IMG/VR virus record: IMGVR_UViG_3300007523_001587 | Location: 1-20,140 of that record | Source: a virus | Reading direction: 5' to 3' (one strand) | Length of the DNA: 20,140 nt | Shown: in pieces, positions 6,448 to 13,815 of the stretch | How the letters are laid out: the number at the start of each line of letters is the position of its first letter | Position numbering within the stretch: the stretch's first letter is position 1 | Notes under the pieces: model-generated | Database searches by the model: none | Seen by the model: the letters and a program-made list of their open reading frames with translations, nothing else | What the model was told of the DNA's origin: nothing | Program-made: the position numbers and the translations under genes

Positions 6448-7169
6448 TGATATAGTTCATATATGGCCTGCGTGTATGCGTTATCCTCGTCTCTCGCTCC
6501 AGATATAGTGCGTTATGTCGGTCGTTCTAAATTGGATACCGCCGGAAATAGGTTGGGTAAACATCTATTCCTGGCTCGGAATAGTCAAAATTTAGGTCAT
6601 AAAAATAATTGGATTAGGAGTGTTCTCAAACAAGGAGGCTCAATAGTGAGTTTGGTTTTAGAATCTGGGCTTTCATGGGGGGAGTCTGGCCAAAGAGAGA
6701 TTTTCCATATTGCTCATTATAAAAGTGTCGGGTATGATTTAACAAATATGACAGACGGTGGTGATGGCGTCATTGGATTCATTCATTCTGTTGAAGCACG
6801 TGCGAAAATGAGTGCCGCAAATTTAGGGAGAGTACATTCGCTTGAACATCGGGCAAAAATTAGAGTCGCACAATTGGGGAATAAGCGCTCGCCAGAAACC
6901 AGAGCTAAAATAAGCGCCGCAGGATTGGGGAGAGTACAGTCGCCTGAGCATCGGACAAAAATTGGGGCTGGGCATTTAGGGATAAAGCCCTCGCTGGAAG
7001 CTAGGGCCAAAATGAGTGCTGCGGGATTGGGGAAACCAAAGTCACCAGAGCATCGGGCAAAAATAGGCGCAGCGCACAAGGGGAGAGTATTATCTCCTGA
7101 ACACAGGGCGAAAATAAGTGCCACCCTGCGAAATAGATATAGGATCAGTACGTCTTCTCTGATATAGTT
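6448..7169 (+). repeat. Direct repeat TGATATAGTT flanking the GIY-YIG gene
   Basis: TGATATAGTT occurs at 6448-6457, just before the gene, and at 7160-7169, over its stop codon. A third nine-base copy, TGATATAGT, is at 7268-7276 before tRNA-Trp. All lie in gaps between tRNAs, so the repeat may mark an insertion or be a spacer common to the tRNA cluster. Confidence 0.55.
6463..7167 (+). CDS. GIY-YIG homing endonuclease with seven NUMOD3-type repeats
   Basis: A 234-residue protein. Residues 1-100 fit a GIY-YIG nuclease: VYALSS near the start, IVRYVGRSKLDTAGNRLGKHL with the catalytic-type Arg, and a Glu in QREIFHIAHYKSVGYDLTNMTDGGDG. Residues 108-226 are seven repeats of 17 residues (S-x-E-x-RAKxSAAxLG), the NUMOD3 DNA-binding module. 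At DNA level this is a 51-base tandem repeat, 6784-7140. Free-standing enzymes of this kind spread between phages by cutting alleles that lack them. It separates tRNA-Arg from tRNA-Ser. Seven modules is long for the family. The start is the first ATG; no strong ribosome site is seen. Confidence 0.85.
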   Translation: MACVYALSSSLAPDIVRYVGRSKLDTAGNRLGKHLFLARNSQNLGHKNNWIRSVLKQGGSIVSLVLESGLSWGESGQREIFHIAHYKSVGYDLTNMTDGGDGVIGFIHSVEARAKMSAANLGRVHSLEHRAKIRVAQLGNKRSPETRAKISAAGLGRVQSPEHRTKIGAGHLGIKPSLEARAKMSAAGLGKPKSPEHRAKIGAAHKGRVLSPEHRAKISATLRNRYRISTSSLI

Positions 7170-7175
7170 AAAAAT

Positions 7176-7261
7176 GGAACGGTGACCGAGTGGTTTAAGG
7201 TACTGCCTTGCTAAGGCAACGGGCTAGCGCCCCGTGGGTTCAAATCCCACTCGTTCCTCCA
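7176..7261 (+). tRNA. tRNA-Ser (anticodon GCT)
   Basis: Acceptor GGAACGG pairs with TCGTTCC, anticodon loop TTGCTAA, long variable arm (ACGGG...CCCGT) as expected for Ser, T-arm GTGGG-TTCAAAT-CCCAC. CCA is encoded at 7259-7261. Confidence 0.9.
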
Positions 7262-7282
7262 ATTTACTGATATAGTGAATGC

Positions 7283-7357
7283 ATCGGTGTAGTTCAACGG
7301 TAGAACGGCAGCTTCCAAAACTGCGCGTCGGGGGTTCGACTCCTCTCATCGGTGCCA
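7283..7357 (+). tRNA. tRNA-Trp (anticodon CCA)
   Basis: Acceptor ATCGGTG pairs with CATCGGT, then G73 and encoded CCA. D-arm GTTCAACGGTAGAAC, anticodon loop TTCCAAA, T-loop TTCGACT. Confidence 0.88.
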
Positions 7358-7423
7358 GAACGTATAGGTGGCTATCCCTCTCGGGGCACTCGTAGGGGTT
7401 GGGTTCGATTCCCATTACATTCA
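7358..7423 (+). pseudogene. Degenerate tRNA-like sequence
   Basis: GAACGTA and TACATTC could pair as an acceptor (one mismatch), and GGGTTCGATTCCC is a good T-arm. At 66 bases it is too short, and no five-base anticodon stem can be drawn between them. Probably a decayed tRNA; alternatively an unrelated T-arm-like element. Confidence 0.35.
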
Positions 7424-7428
7424 CGGAC

Positions 7429-7484
7429 GGGTGGGGGGTGCGGTGCCCGAGGAGGGTGTCGGTCTAGACCCCCCTACCCCACCC
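7429..7484 (+). other. G-rich/C-rich inverted repeat between tRNAs
   Basis: GGGTGGGG at 7429-7436 is complementary to CCCCACCC at 7477-7484, with the palindrome GTCTAGAC inside. The T-rich stretch after it is weak, so terminator activity is uncertain. The G runs could also form a quadruplex. Confidence 0.4.
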
Positions 7485-7522
7485 CAAGTTGTTATTATCT
7501 CCTCTTGGTGTTATGCTGATAG

Positions 7523-7594
7523 AGCGGAATAGAACATTGGTAGTTCGCCGGGCTCATAACTCGGATGTAGTGGGTCCGATTCCCACTTCCGCCA
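7523..7594 (+). tRNA. tRNA-Met (anticodon CAT)
   Basis: Acceptor AGCGGAA with TTCCGCC pairs at positions 2-7, but the first pair is A-C. Anticodon stem CCGGG/CTCGG with loop CTCATAA; T-arm GTGGG-TCCGATT-CCCAC; A73. An open first pair is a hallmark of bacterial initiator tRNAs, so initiator or elongator identity is open; a CAT anticodon modified to read Ile is also possible. Confidence 0.85.
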
Positions 7595-7598
7595 CTAA

Positions 7599-7671
7599 GT
7601 CAGGGTAGTTCAATGGACGAGAATGCTAGTTTACGGAACTAGCGATGGGGGTTCGACTCCCTCTCTTGACA
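7599..7671 (+). tRNA. tRNA-Arg (anticodon ACG)
   Basis: Acceptor GTCAGGG pairs with TCTTGAC (wobbles allowed), A73. Anticodon stem CTAGT/ACTAG with loop TTACGGA. A34 would be deaminated to inosine in the host. T-arm GGGGG-TTCGACT-CCCTC. Confidence 0.87.
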
Positions 7672-7681
7672 CGAAAAATAA

Positions 7682-7754
7682 CGGAGTGTAGCGCAGTTGG
7701 CAGCGCGCCTGGTTTGGGACCAGGAGGCCGGTGGTTCGAGACCACCCACCCCGA
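7682..7754 (+). tRNA. tRNA-Pro (anticodon TGG)
   Basis: Acceptor CGGAGTG pairs with CACCCCG with one mismatch, A73. Anticodon stem CCTGG/CCAGG with loop TTTGGGA; T-arm GGTGG-TTCGAGA-CCACC. Confidence 0.88.
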
Positions 7755-7759
7755 CGTAT

Positions 7760-7830
7760 GTGGCTGTAGTCCAATGGCAGAACGCGGGGTTGTGGTCCCC
7801 GTCACGTAGGTTCGATTCCTACTGGTCACC
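7760..7830 (+). tRNA. tRNA-His (anticodon GTG)
   Basis: Acceptor GTGGCTG pairs with TGGTCAC, followed by C73, the discriminator expected for His. Anticodon stem CGGGG/CCCCG with loop TTGTGGT. The base before position 1 is T, so the usual encoded G at -1 is not obvious. Confidence 0.85.
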
Positions 7831-7834
7831 CAAA

Positions 7835-7907
7835 CGGCGTGTAGCTCAAACGGCAGAGCATCTGTGTGAAGTGCAGAGGGTTGGTGGTTCGACTCCATCC
7901 GCGTCGG
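7835..7907 (+). tRNA. tRNA-Phe (anticodon GAA)
   Basis: Acceptor CGGCGTG pairs with CGCGTCG. Anticodon stem TCTGT/GCAGA with loop GTGAAGT; T-arm GGTGG-TTCGACT-CCATC. The discriminator is G rather than the usual A, so identity is slightly less certain. Confidence 0.78.
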
Positions 7908-7935
7908 CGTTACAATCTATACGTATACTATTTAT

Positions 7936-8008
7936 GCCCGTGGACCTGGTTGGGACTAGGACCTCACTTGTAATGAGGACACAGGAGGTCCGAATCCTCT
8001 CGCGGGCT
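7936..8008 (+). tRNA. tRNA-Thr (anticodon TGT)
   Basis: Acceptor GCCCGTG pairs with CGCGGGC. Anticodon stem CCTCA/TGAGG with loop CTTGTAA; T-arm GGAGG-TCCGAAT-CCTCT; discriminator T. Confidence 0.87.
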
Positions 8009-8014
8009 CAAGGA

Positions 8015-8132
8015 GGTGCGGCATGCGCGTCGCACCGACTAGGAGTACCAGCCGGTGATTGGTTTTCCCGCTAAAGTCGCCATACTCCCGCGCAAGGGAT
8101 GCTGTGGATATGCGGGCACTGGCTGGTATTCC
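8015..8132 (+). ncRNA. Unidentified structured element within the tRNA cluster
   Basis: A small hairpin (GGTGCG 8015-8020 with CGCACC 8031-8036) precedes a long element: 8042-8057 pairs with 8117-8132 over 16 positions with two G-U pairs, both valid on the + strand. Inside, CCCGC 8067-8071 pairs with GCGGG 8112-8116, enclosing TCCC 8086-8089 with GGGA 8096-8099. It has no anticodon or T-loop sequence, so it is not a tRNA. It lies between tRNA-Thr and tRNA-Gly and would be in the same transcript. Function unknown. Confidence 0.6.
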
Positions 8133-8139
8133 AAATTTT

Positions 8140-8214
8140 GCATCATTAACTCATCGTTGGTAGAGTGTCAGTTTTCCAAACTGAATGCGGTCAGTTCAAG
8201 CCTGACATGATGCT
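8140..8214 (+). tRNA. tRNA-Gly (anticodon TCC)
   Basis: Acceptor GCATCAT pairs fully with ATGATGC, with T73 as expected for Gly. Anticodon stem TCAGT/ACTGA with loop TTTCCAA; T-arm GTCAG-TTCAAGC-CTGAC. Confidence 0.9.
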
Positions 8215-8249
8215 CCGGTTAAGCAGTCCACATAAATATAAAACAGATT

Positions 8250-8276
8250 ATAGCCACGCACGAGGCTATTATTAAA
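8250..8276. terminator. Candidate terminator between tRNA cluster and helicase gene
   Basis: ATAGCC at 8250-8255 pairs with GGCTAT at 8264-8269, followed by the A/T-rich TATTAAATA. It sits where the rightward tRNA cluster meets the leftward helicase gene. Confidence 0.45.
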
Positions 8277-8289
8277 TATTTAATCATGA

Positions 8290-10245
8290 TTATATATTAT
8301 CAAGCCCGCGGCGCAATAGACCCAACATGAGTTCTCCTTGTGCGTATTCCTCCTCTTCTTCACCGAAAGATCCCTCAATCGCAACCGTAGTGACGCGACG
8401 CTTGCTTTTGATTAGCCGAAGTATGTCTTCATCAATAGTCCCAGAAGCTATCCCGTAGGTCACCATCACTGATCCTTTCTGACCGAGCCTGTGACAACGA
8501 GAGTACAGCTGGTCAACATCTGCTGGCGTCCACGGCAGTTCAACAAAGAGCACCTTTTGGGCGGCTGTTAGAGTGTGCCCGGTTTTGGCAGCCTGGATCG
8601 ACAGAACAATGACTGGAGCATCCTCTATTGATAATTCCTGGAAGTCCTTCTTTGCTTGTTCCACGGCGTCCACCTTCATCCCGCCCTGAATCTTTAAACC
8701 GCCAAACGTATTAGCAAGCATGTCAACGATGTCACGATGGTGGGCGGCGATTACAACCTTTTCACCCGCATCTATCTGAGATTGAACCCATTCTTTCACG
8801 GACCCCATTTTTGCTTTTGCCGCCAAGCGACGTAGCACAGAAAGACGGACTAAGTGCTCGTTTGATTCAGTCTTGAACCGGGAAACCACGGCAGCCGAAT
8901 GGGGGGACTTACCTAATTCTAAAGCGATAGCTTTTGCCCGTAGCACCAAGAATTCAACTATGTCATCTTCTGCCTTTTTGTATTCCTCCATTGCTTTATC
9001 GGATATTTGAATCATGAAAGTATCGTGCAGTACGTCTGGTAGTTCTTTTAAAACATGTTTCTTTGTGCGCCTGATGTAACAGTTAGAACGCAGGGTTTCG
9101 TTTAGCTCCTCTAGGTTTGTCGCTCCAGAGATATTCCAGTGCCCCCACTTGTCTTTGAATGCGCCACAGTACCGGCGATAAAAGCCCCATGTGCCGCCAA
9201 GATCATTTAACCGACCGATTACCTCCAATTGGCTTGCGTATTCGGCCGGACGATTTGTGACCGGCGTCCCCGTTAGACACAGAACAAGACCACCCGTGAC
9301 TGTTTTCGCGATCTTTAGTGCAGCTTTCGTGCGTAATGCGGTTGGAGTCTTAAGAAAATGTGACTCATCACAAATTAGAGACTTGTAACCTTTAATCGCT
9401 TTCGCCCAGTGGCCTATGTTGGAGTACCCGATAATCATGAAGTCGTGTGGCGATTCACCCAACAGGGGTAATGTTGAACGATCCAGTGTCACAGCCACGC
9501 TCCGATGTGGCGCCCACTTACTCACTTCGTTTTTCCAATTAAGAATAAGATTCGGCGGGCATATGACTATTGCCGGGTATACGGATTGACCCAGTGACGT
9601 ACAGTATTCAAGGGATGCAATTGCCTGTAATGTCTTGCCAAGACCCATGTCGTCGGCGATGAAGCAACGCCTGGCCTCAGCGACATACGCCACGCCGGCC
9701 GCCTGATAAGGCAATAGCTGACCGGAGATTGTCGGTATTGATAGCGATGCACTACTAGCCCGTGATGCATCTGCACGCTCTCTGCCGGTGGAGACAACCA
9801 CATCAGACTCAATGCGGAGTTCGGGTGGAATTTCCATTTTGAACATTGTGGCCCATCGGATTGCCTCTTGAATCGCCGTTTTGGGTATCCTCCATGCCTT
9901 GGATGGTGGATGCCAGGTAGCGCCGGGTATTGTTTTAACGGACCTGACCTTAACTGGGTCGTAGTTAAACCCAAGATATATGAATGATTCGTCGTGGGTC
10001 ATCCCTGCTGCTTTATTGAGTTTTTTGGGAAGATCAAACGTTAAAACGCTATTGTCTATTACGAAATCGTGTTTTATGGCGAACTCGCGGACTTCACCAA
10101 TGCTGGTGGCCGGAGCTTTCCATACCTTGTTAACCTTGTCCCACTTGGCGCCCTGTATCTGTTTAATTATGTGCACCTCGTCGCTACTAAACGGAAAATC
10201 AAGTATTAATTCATCGTTGTGTAGCCACAGGGTTTTATTGCTCAA
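8290..10245 (-). CDS. SNF2-family DNA helicase/translocase with HARP-like N-terminus
   Basis: A 651-residue superfamily 2 ATPase that moves along or remodels DNA. The N-terminus has two repeats of the form F-x-x-x-V-x-x-I-x-G-A-x-W-x-x-x-x-K-x-W-x-x-P (residues about 16-45 and 92-121), like the HARP module of SMARCAL1-type annealing helicases. The motor shows Walker A DDMGLGKT (198-205), DESH as the Walker B box (293-296), LTGTPVTNR (from 324) and motif VI QLYSRCHRLGQ (579-589). The start is TTG at 10245, which overlaps the TGA of the upstream WhiB gene as TTGA and has GAGGAG just upstream. An earlier in-frame ATG at 10296 lies inside the WhiB gene and is unlikely. It probably acts at phage replication forks. 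Confidence 0.92.
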   Translation of the reverse strand: MSNKTLWLHNDELILDFPFSSDEVHIIKQIQGAKWDKVNKVWKAPATSIGEVREFAIKHDFVIDNSVLTFDLPKKLNKAAGMTHDESFIYLGFNYDPVKVRSVKTIPGATWHPPSKAWRIPKTAIQEAIRWATMFKMEIPPELRIESDVVVSTGRERADASRASSASLSIPTISGQLLPYQAAGVAYVAEARRCFIADDMGLGKTLQAIASLEYCTSLGQSVYPAIVICPPNLILNWKNEVSKWAPHRSVAVTLDRSTLPLLGESPHDFMIIGYSNIGHWAKAIKGYKSLICDESHFLKTPTALRTKAALKIAKTVTGGLVLCLTGTPVTNRPAEYASQLEVIGRLNDLGGTWGFYRRYCGAFKDKWGHWNISGATNLEELNETLRSNCYIRRTKKHVLKELPDVLHDTFMIQISDKAMEEYKKAEDDIVEFLVLRAKAIALELGKSPHSAAVVSRFKTESNEHLVRLSVLRRLAAKAKMGSVKEWVQSQIDAGEKVVIAAHHRDIVDMLANTFGGLKIQGGMKVDAVEQAKKDFQELSIEDAPVIVLSIQAAKTGHTLTAAQKVLFVELPWTPADVDQLYSRCHRLGQKGSVMVTYGIASGTIDEDILRLIKSKRRVTTVAIEGSFGEEEEEYAQGELMLGLLRRGLDNI

Positions 10246-10472
10246 CGCAGACTCCTCACAATGACTTTGCGCTCGTCTTCTGTCTTCCCGCCCCAAATCC
10301 CAAATTGGATTTCATTGTCGATTGCATATTGAAGGCACTCTGTTGATACTGGGCACACCATACAGTACGACAGTGCGGTGCGCTTTTGTTTACCCGTGCG
10401 CGGGAAAAAGAGTTTCATGTCTTGGTCGATACATGCACGCAGTTCGCGCCATGCTTGTAATACGTAGTTCAT
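10242..10472 (-). CDS. WhiB-family iron-sulphur transcription factor
   Basis: A 76-residue WhiB-like protein. Four Cys sit in the family pattern (RACIDQD, then SYCMVCPVSTECLQYA), binding a 4Fe-4S cluster, followed by the GIWGG turn and a short basic tail (ERKVIVRSLR) that would contact DNA. WhiB proteins bind the primary sigma factor in actinobacteria and alter promoter choice; phage copies are known to interfere with host WhiB function. The start ATG at 10472 has GGGGAG directly upstream. Its stop overlaps the helicase start, so both are probably expressed from one message. Confidence 0.92.
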   Translation of the reverse strand: MNYVLQAWRELRACIDQDMKLFFPRTGKQKRTALSYCMVCPVSTECLQYAIDNEIQFGIWGGKTEDERKVIVRSLR

Positions 10473-10553
10473 AGCTCCCCAGTGATATTTTGGTGTTCTT
10501 TACAATTTATCATTGTCGCACCTAGAACACAACATTCTGCACGGGGTTCTTTG

Positions 10554-10706
10554 TTAACCGCCCTCGGGGGCATCCAGAAGGTTGCGCAGATCCAAAAGAA
10601 TGTCAACAACTTCGCTTACCCGCATTGTTAGATGGTGATCGTGCTTGTAACGCTTTGCCAAACCGAGTATAGCCTTGTCAATGATAGCCACTTCGGAATC
10701 GGTCAT
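10554..10706 (-). CDS. Small hypothetical protein
   Basis: A 50-residue frame beginning MTDSEVAIIDKAILGLAKRYKHDHHLTMRVSEVVDILLDLRNLL and ending PEGG. It looks fully helical with a heptad-like spread of Ile and Leu. The sequence TTATACTTGTAT just upstream could be a -10 region, which would give a very short leader; no ribosome site is visible. It fits neatly between two leftward genes. No family recognised. Confidence 0.5.
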   Translation of the reverse strand: MTDSEVAIIDKAILGLAKRYKHDHHLTMRVSEVVDILLDLRNLLDAPEGG

Positions 10707-10750
10707 AGATACAAGTATAACATCGTAAAAAAACTACTTATATATATGTC

Positions 10751-11053
10751 CTATACGCAACCAGATGGGTTTGATGCCGTTTCCCACCATTCAAGAAATG
10801 GTTTGGTTGCCTTCTCGTACGAGAAACGTTCCTCTGATATATAACCGGGGAAAAGATCATTTTCAAGTAGCGCCGATATGCCGACGAGAACATCCCTTAT
10901 ATTGGAGATCGTCTCTGCGTCCAGAATAAACCCATTTGAGTTTAGGTCAAGGACATTATTTAACGTGTCGTGGGTCCTAGAGAGTGTCCCCATTAGGGCC
11001 CGCTCTTCCAACATCCACGAGGGTGCCCGTTTTTGGGGGTCTGGTAATTTCAC
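10751..11053 (-). CDS. Hypothetical protein
   Basis: About 100 residues, not recognised. The sequence is mixed and soluble, with a helical middle (LMGTLSRTHDTLNNVLDL, ETISNIRDVLVGISALLE) and a C-terminal EKATKPFLEWWETASNPSG. I placed the start at GTG 11053, because AAAGGA lies 12 bases before it, directly after the stop of the upstream gene. A TTG at 11092 in the same frame would overlap that gene by 23 bases. It is the second gene of a leftward pair with 11070-11774. Confidence 0.6.
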   Translation of the reverse strand: MKLPDPQKRAPSWMLEERALMGTLSRTHDTLNNVLDLNSNGFILDAETISNIRDVLVGISALLENDLFPGYISEERFSYEKATKPFLEWWETASNPSGCV

Positions 11054-11069
11054 GTTGTTGTATATTCCT

Positions 11070-11774
11070 TTACTTTGGTCGGTGTTTCTCAAATAATGAA
11101 CTGGGGCTAATCGTTGACCCGGTACGTGCTACTTCTGTTATTACAAGAAACGCTACGATCTGCTTAATTAAGCGTTGTCCCAAAATGTTGTCAAGCGATG
11201 TATCAAAAACATTCCCATGATAAGTCGTTTCTATTTCCTGGAACGCCGGCATGCCTTCGTCGTTATACCCGTACAAGGATATCCCGGAACAGTAGTTCCC
11301 ACGGCTGTCAAAGCAAAGTGCCGTGAAGGCTTCTGATAAACGGGTGTCGTGGGGGAATTGAGCGTGTATTTCCTGAAGGCTCAGACCGGAGTATTCTTTT
11401 TGTATTGATTGTTTTTCACCCTTACCCGCATTACAGGCGACGCAATCAAAAACAAAAACAAACCACGTAGGGAGAATTGAAAGACCGTTGTAGGCGTCGG
11501 TCAACGCGGCAAATACGAAGTCGCTTTCATTCTCCGATTGGTTGTGTAATTCACAAAATACAACCCGCTCATCAGATGCGTCGTCGTCAATGGGTTCTCC
11601 GATTTTTTCGTTAACTTCGTTTGCCGGCATTGCATAAAGCATGATTGAGGGAACATCGTCCGGCCCATGACGCAATTTGCAAGAGAGCATCTTTATCATC
11701 TGCAAAGATGTGATTGCCTGGGCGGCCCGTGTGGTGAGAAACTCTGCGGTTTTGGGAGTATGGTTAGGTGTCAT
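11070..11774 (-). CDS. Hypothetical protein
   Basis: A 234-residue protein with no recognised family. It has an N-terminal helical stretch (AEFLTTRAAQAITSLQMIKML), an acidic linker (EPIDDDASDE), a hydrophobic segment ILPTWFVFVFDCVACNAG with a CxxC, and a Gly/Tyr-rich part (NYCSGISLYGYNDEG). The hydrophobic run is short and followed by Cys, so it is more likely buried core than a membrane span. Its ATG at 11774 faces the DUF932 gene across an 83-base divergent gap. No clear ribosome site is seen, so a leaderless message is possible. Confidence 0.65.
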   Translation of the reverse strand: MTPNHTPKTAEFLTTRAAQAITSLQMIKMLSCKLRHGPDDVPSIMLYAMPANEVNEKIGEPIDDDASDERVVFCELHNQSENESDFVFAALTDAYNGLSILPTWFVFVFDCVACNAGKGEKQSIQKEYSGLSLQEIHAQFPHDTRLSEAFTALCFDSRGNYCSGISLYGYNDEGMPAFQEIETTYHGNVFDTSLDNILGQRLIKQIVAFLVITEVARTGSTISPSSLFEKHRPK

Positions 11775-11857
11775 CCATGGAATAGTATCTGTAGAATGTC
11801 AATAAAGCAATTTTTAGGGTTAATCTTTTTATGTGAGATAATATTCAAGGAGGGTCT

Positions 11858-12874
11858 ATGCCACACGGATTAGATAGAACGAAAACCGGCAGAATCAGGA
11901 TGGCGTATAACGACCGTCTTATCCCGTGGCATAGGCTTGGAACCCCATTGGCCGGTCTACAGACCATGGAGACAATGCTCCAGGCGGCTGAAGCTGATTA
12001 CGATGTAATCCTTACCAAGGTCGCTGCGGTTGATGACTTGGGGAACCTAATAAGAAACCCCGACGGCGAACCCGTGTTCGTAAATGACAGTCGGGCCACC
12101 CTCCGCCAAAACATAGATGGCACATTTGATGCGTTGGCTACGGTTGGTACACGCTACGAGGTTAGACAGAATCGCGAAGTGCTTGAGCGTGCACTCGCGG
12201 TTGTTGGAGCGTCGCGTGGTGATGCCGTTATGGATACGTGTGGATGCCTGAAGGGCGGAGCGCGGTTTTTTGCAACCATTGATTTGGGCCCGTTAGTTCT
12301 TGACCCGACAGGCATAAATGACAAACTTGAACGGTACTTAGTTATATCGACAGGACATGATGGCGTCTGGCCGATTAGATATTCCAATACGGAAATAAGA
12401 GCGGTGTGCAATAACACCGTTGTCCTGGCTCAGAAATCAGCCCGTCGTGTTTATACGGCTCGGCACACGCGAAATATGGATACGGTCATAGATGACGCCC
12501 AAACGGTGTTGGGTATTTCTACGGTTTGGGCAAGTGAATTTCGCAAAAGCGCAGAAGAATTGTTGTCCGTAAAGATGTTGCCGAGCTACCTCCCCGATAA
12601 GGTTATAGATGTGCTCGCACCCGTGGATAAAAAGTCATCCAAGCGCTCAAAAGACTATAGGGATTCTCTCGGCGATATGTTGAATGAGATTTACCGGAAC
12701 AAACGCAACGCCGGCAGTTATGGCAACAATGGCTGGACGGCCTATAACGCAGTGTGCGAGCTCCTGGACCATTATCGGTATACAACGCCAGAGGAGCATG
12801 CGCTCGCGAGCATGGATGAAAATTCATCTGTAACAAAAAAGAAACTACAAATACAGCAACTGCTTTTAAACTAA
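11858..12874 (+). CDS. DUF932 (phage/plasmid-like) protein
   Basis: A 338-residue protein matching the DUF932 family often encoded by actinophages and plasmids. Diagnostic parts: IPWHRLGTPLAG near the N-terminus; ATVGTRYEVRQNREVLE; CGCLKGGARFFATIDLG; and WPIRYSNTEIRAVCNNTVVLA. The biochemical role is not established; members tend to lie beside replication genes, as here. A strong ribosome site (AAGGAGG) lies just before the ATG at 11858. GATAAT about 15 bases further upstream could be a -10 box. It opens the long rightward gene block. Confidence 0.88.
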   Translation: MPHGLDRTKTGRIRMAYNDRLIPWHRLGTPLAGLQTMETMLQAAEADYDVILTKVAAVDDLGNLIRNPDGEPVFVNDSRATLRQNIDGTFDALATVGTRYEVRQNREVLERALAVVGASRGDAVMDTCGCLKGGARFFATIDLGPLVLDPTGINDKLERYLVISTGHDGVWPIRYSNTEIRAVCNNTVVLAQKSARRVYTARHTRNMDTVIDDAQTVLGISTVWASEFRKSAEELLSVKMLPSYLPDKVIDVLAPVDKKSSKRSKDYRDSLGDMLNEIYRNKRNAGSYGNNGWTAYNAVCELLDHYRYTTPEEHALASMDENSSVTKKKLQIQQLLLN

Positions 12875-12889
12875 TGGATCGGAGTCGTT

Positions 12890-13444
12890 ATGAGTGAGCA
12901 TTACGCAGATGACAACCCGTGGGACGATGCTGACCAATACCCCGAGAGTGCCGGGTATGGGAGCAACTACGAGTCATACGAATACGAAGGTCAAATTGAC
13001 GACCCCGTAGCAGTTGCGCAAATCTCAAATTATGCGGATGAGATCGGCGTGTATTGTGCAATGATTTCTGAACGCGAATTTATTGGCGCGATTGATGAAT
13101 TAAAGACGAGCGAGGGAGAGTCTGGCGTTCTCAAGATGGTTTTCGCAATCGAGCAGGTTACGGGTTGGCATTTAGAAATAATGGGCTCACGATCTCAAGT
13201 AGACGATATATTAATGAGTAGATACAATAAGTTCGATCCAAATGCATGGGACCGAATAAGAAATAGCGATCAGTGGCAGGACGCAATTTATCAGGCATCG
13301 CACGTCATGGATAAATTTGTTAGTGACGCAACCCGTATATACATAATGGGGTCGATGCCCTCATCCAAGATACGAGCCTCCGTCAGAAAGTTTTTATGGT
13401 CTTTTTGGTCTGCGCTTGACGAACGGATGTCACGCAACGTATAG
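12890..13444 (+). CDS. Acidic hypothetical protein
   Basis: A 184-residue protein. The first 45 residues are very acidic and rich in Tyr, Gly and Ser (DDNPWDDADQYPES) and probably disordered. The rest looks helical, with GVLKMVFAIEQVTGWHLEIMGS and a C-terminal IRASVRKFLWSFWSALDERMS. No family recognised. The ATG has TCGGAG six bases upstream. It lies 15 bases after the DUF932 gene and its stop overlaps the start of the WhiB gene, so all are probably co-transcribed. Confidence 0.75.
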   Translation: MSEHYADDNPWDDADQYPESAGYGSNYESYEYEGQIDDPVAVAQISNYADEIGVYCAMISEREFIGAIDELKTSEGESGVLKMVFAIEQVTGWHLEIMGSRSQVDDILMSRYNKFDPNAWDRIRNSDQWQDAIYQASHVMDKFVSDATRIYIMGSMPSSKIRASVRKFLWSFWSALDERMSRNV

Positions 13445-13815
13445 TGATCGACATGACAATTCAGGATCAGGATGTTGCCGTAGCCCGTCGCCAGCGAATG
13501 AAGTATCGGCACCTTGATACGGATGGTCCACCAAAGCCCCCATCTGGCGGTGCATGCGTAAACACGCCGACGGATTTATTTTTTCCTGGCCCGAATGGAA
13601 ACATCGGGGACCGGCTCAAGATAAAGGAAGCTAAAAAGATTTGTGCACAGTGTCGCGTGCAGACGCAATGTTTGGTTTATGCCCTTGAATGGGAACCTTA
13701 CGGTATCTGGGGTGGTCATACCGAGAGCCAGCGTATTTATTTGCGTCGTAAGTTACAAGTAACATCCCGTCGTTCCGACGAGGCCGTCCGTCTCAATAAT
13801 CTCATGGAGCTATAA
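13444..13815 (+). CDS. Second WhiB-family protein
   Basis: A 123-residue WhiB-like protein. The Cys set is GGACVNTPTDLFFPGPNGN, then KKICAQCRVQTQCLVYALEWEPYGIWGG, so the four cluster ligands and the GIWGG turn are present. It has an N-terminal extension of about 35 residues and a basic C-terminal tail (QRIYLRRKLQVTSRRSD), making it longer than the WhiB at 10242. The FPG and EAKKIC spacing is closer to classical host WhiB than the other copy. The start is GTG at 13444, overlapping the previous stop; ATG at 13453 is an alternative. Its stop overlaps the primase start (TAATG). Confidence 0.92.
   Translation: MIDMTIQDQDVAVARRQRMKYRHLDTDGPPKPPSGGACVNTPTDLFFPGPNGNIGDRLKIKEAKKICAQCRVQTQCLVYALEWEPYGIWGGHTESQRIYLRRKLQVTSRRSDEAVRLNNLMEL

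Noticed and set aside
6783-7124. 113-residue minus-strand frame with repeats
   Set aside because: It is only the antisense reading of the NUMOD3 repeats of the GIY-YIG gene.
7224-7898. Minus-strand frames with RVGFEPTGR/MGIEPNP-like peptides
   Set aside because: These peptides are the well-known false translations of tRNA T-arms; the region is a tRNA cluster.
10245-10296. Longer N-terminus of the SNF2 helicase from ATG 10296
   Set aside because: It would overlap the WhiB gene by 55 bases and adds an unrelated Arg-rich peptide. The TTG at 10245 has a ribosome site and couples to the WhiB stop.
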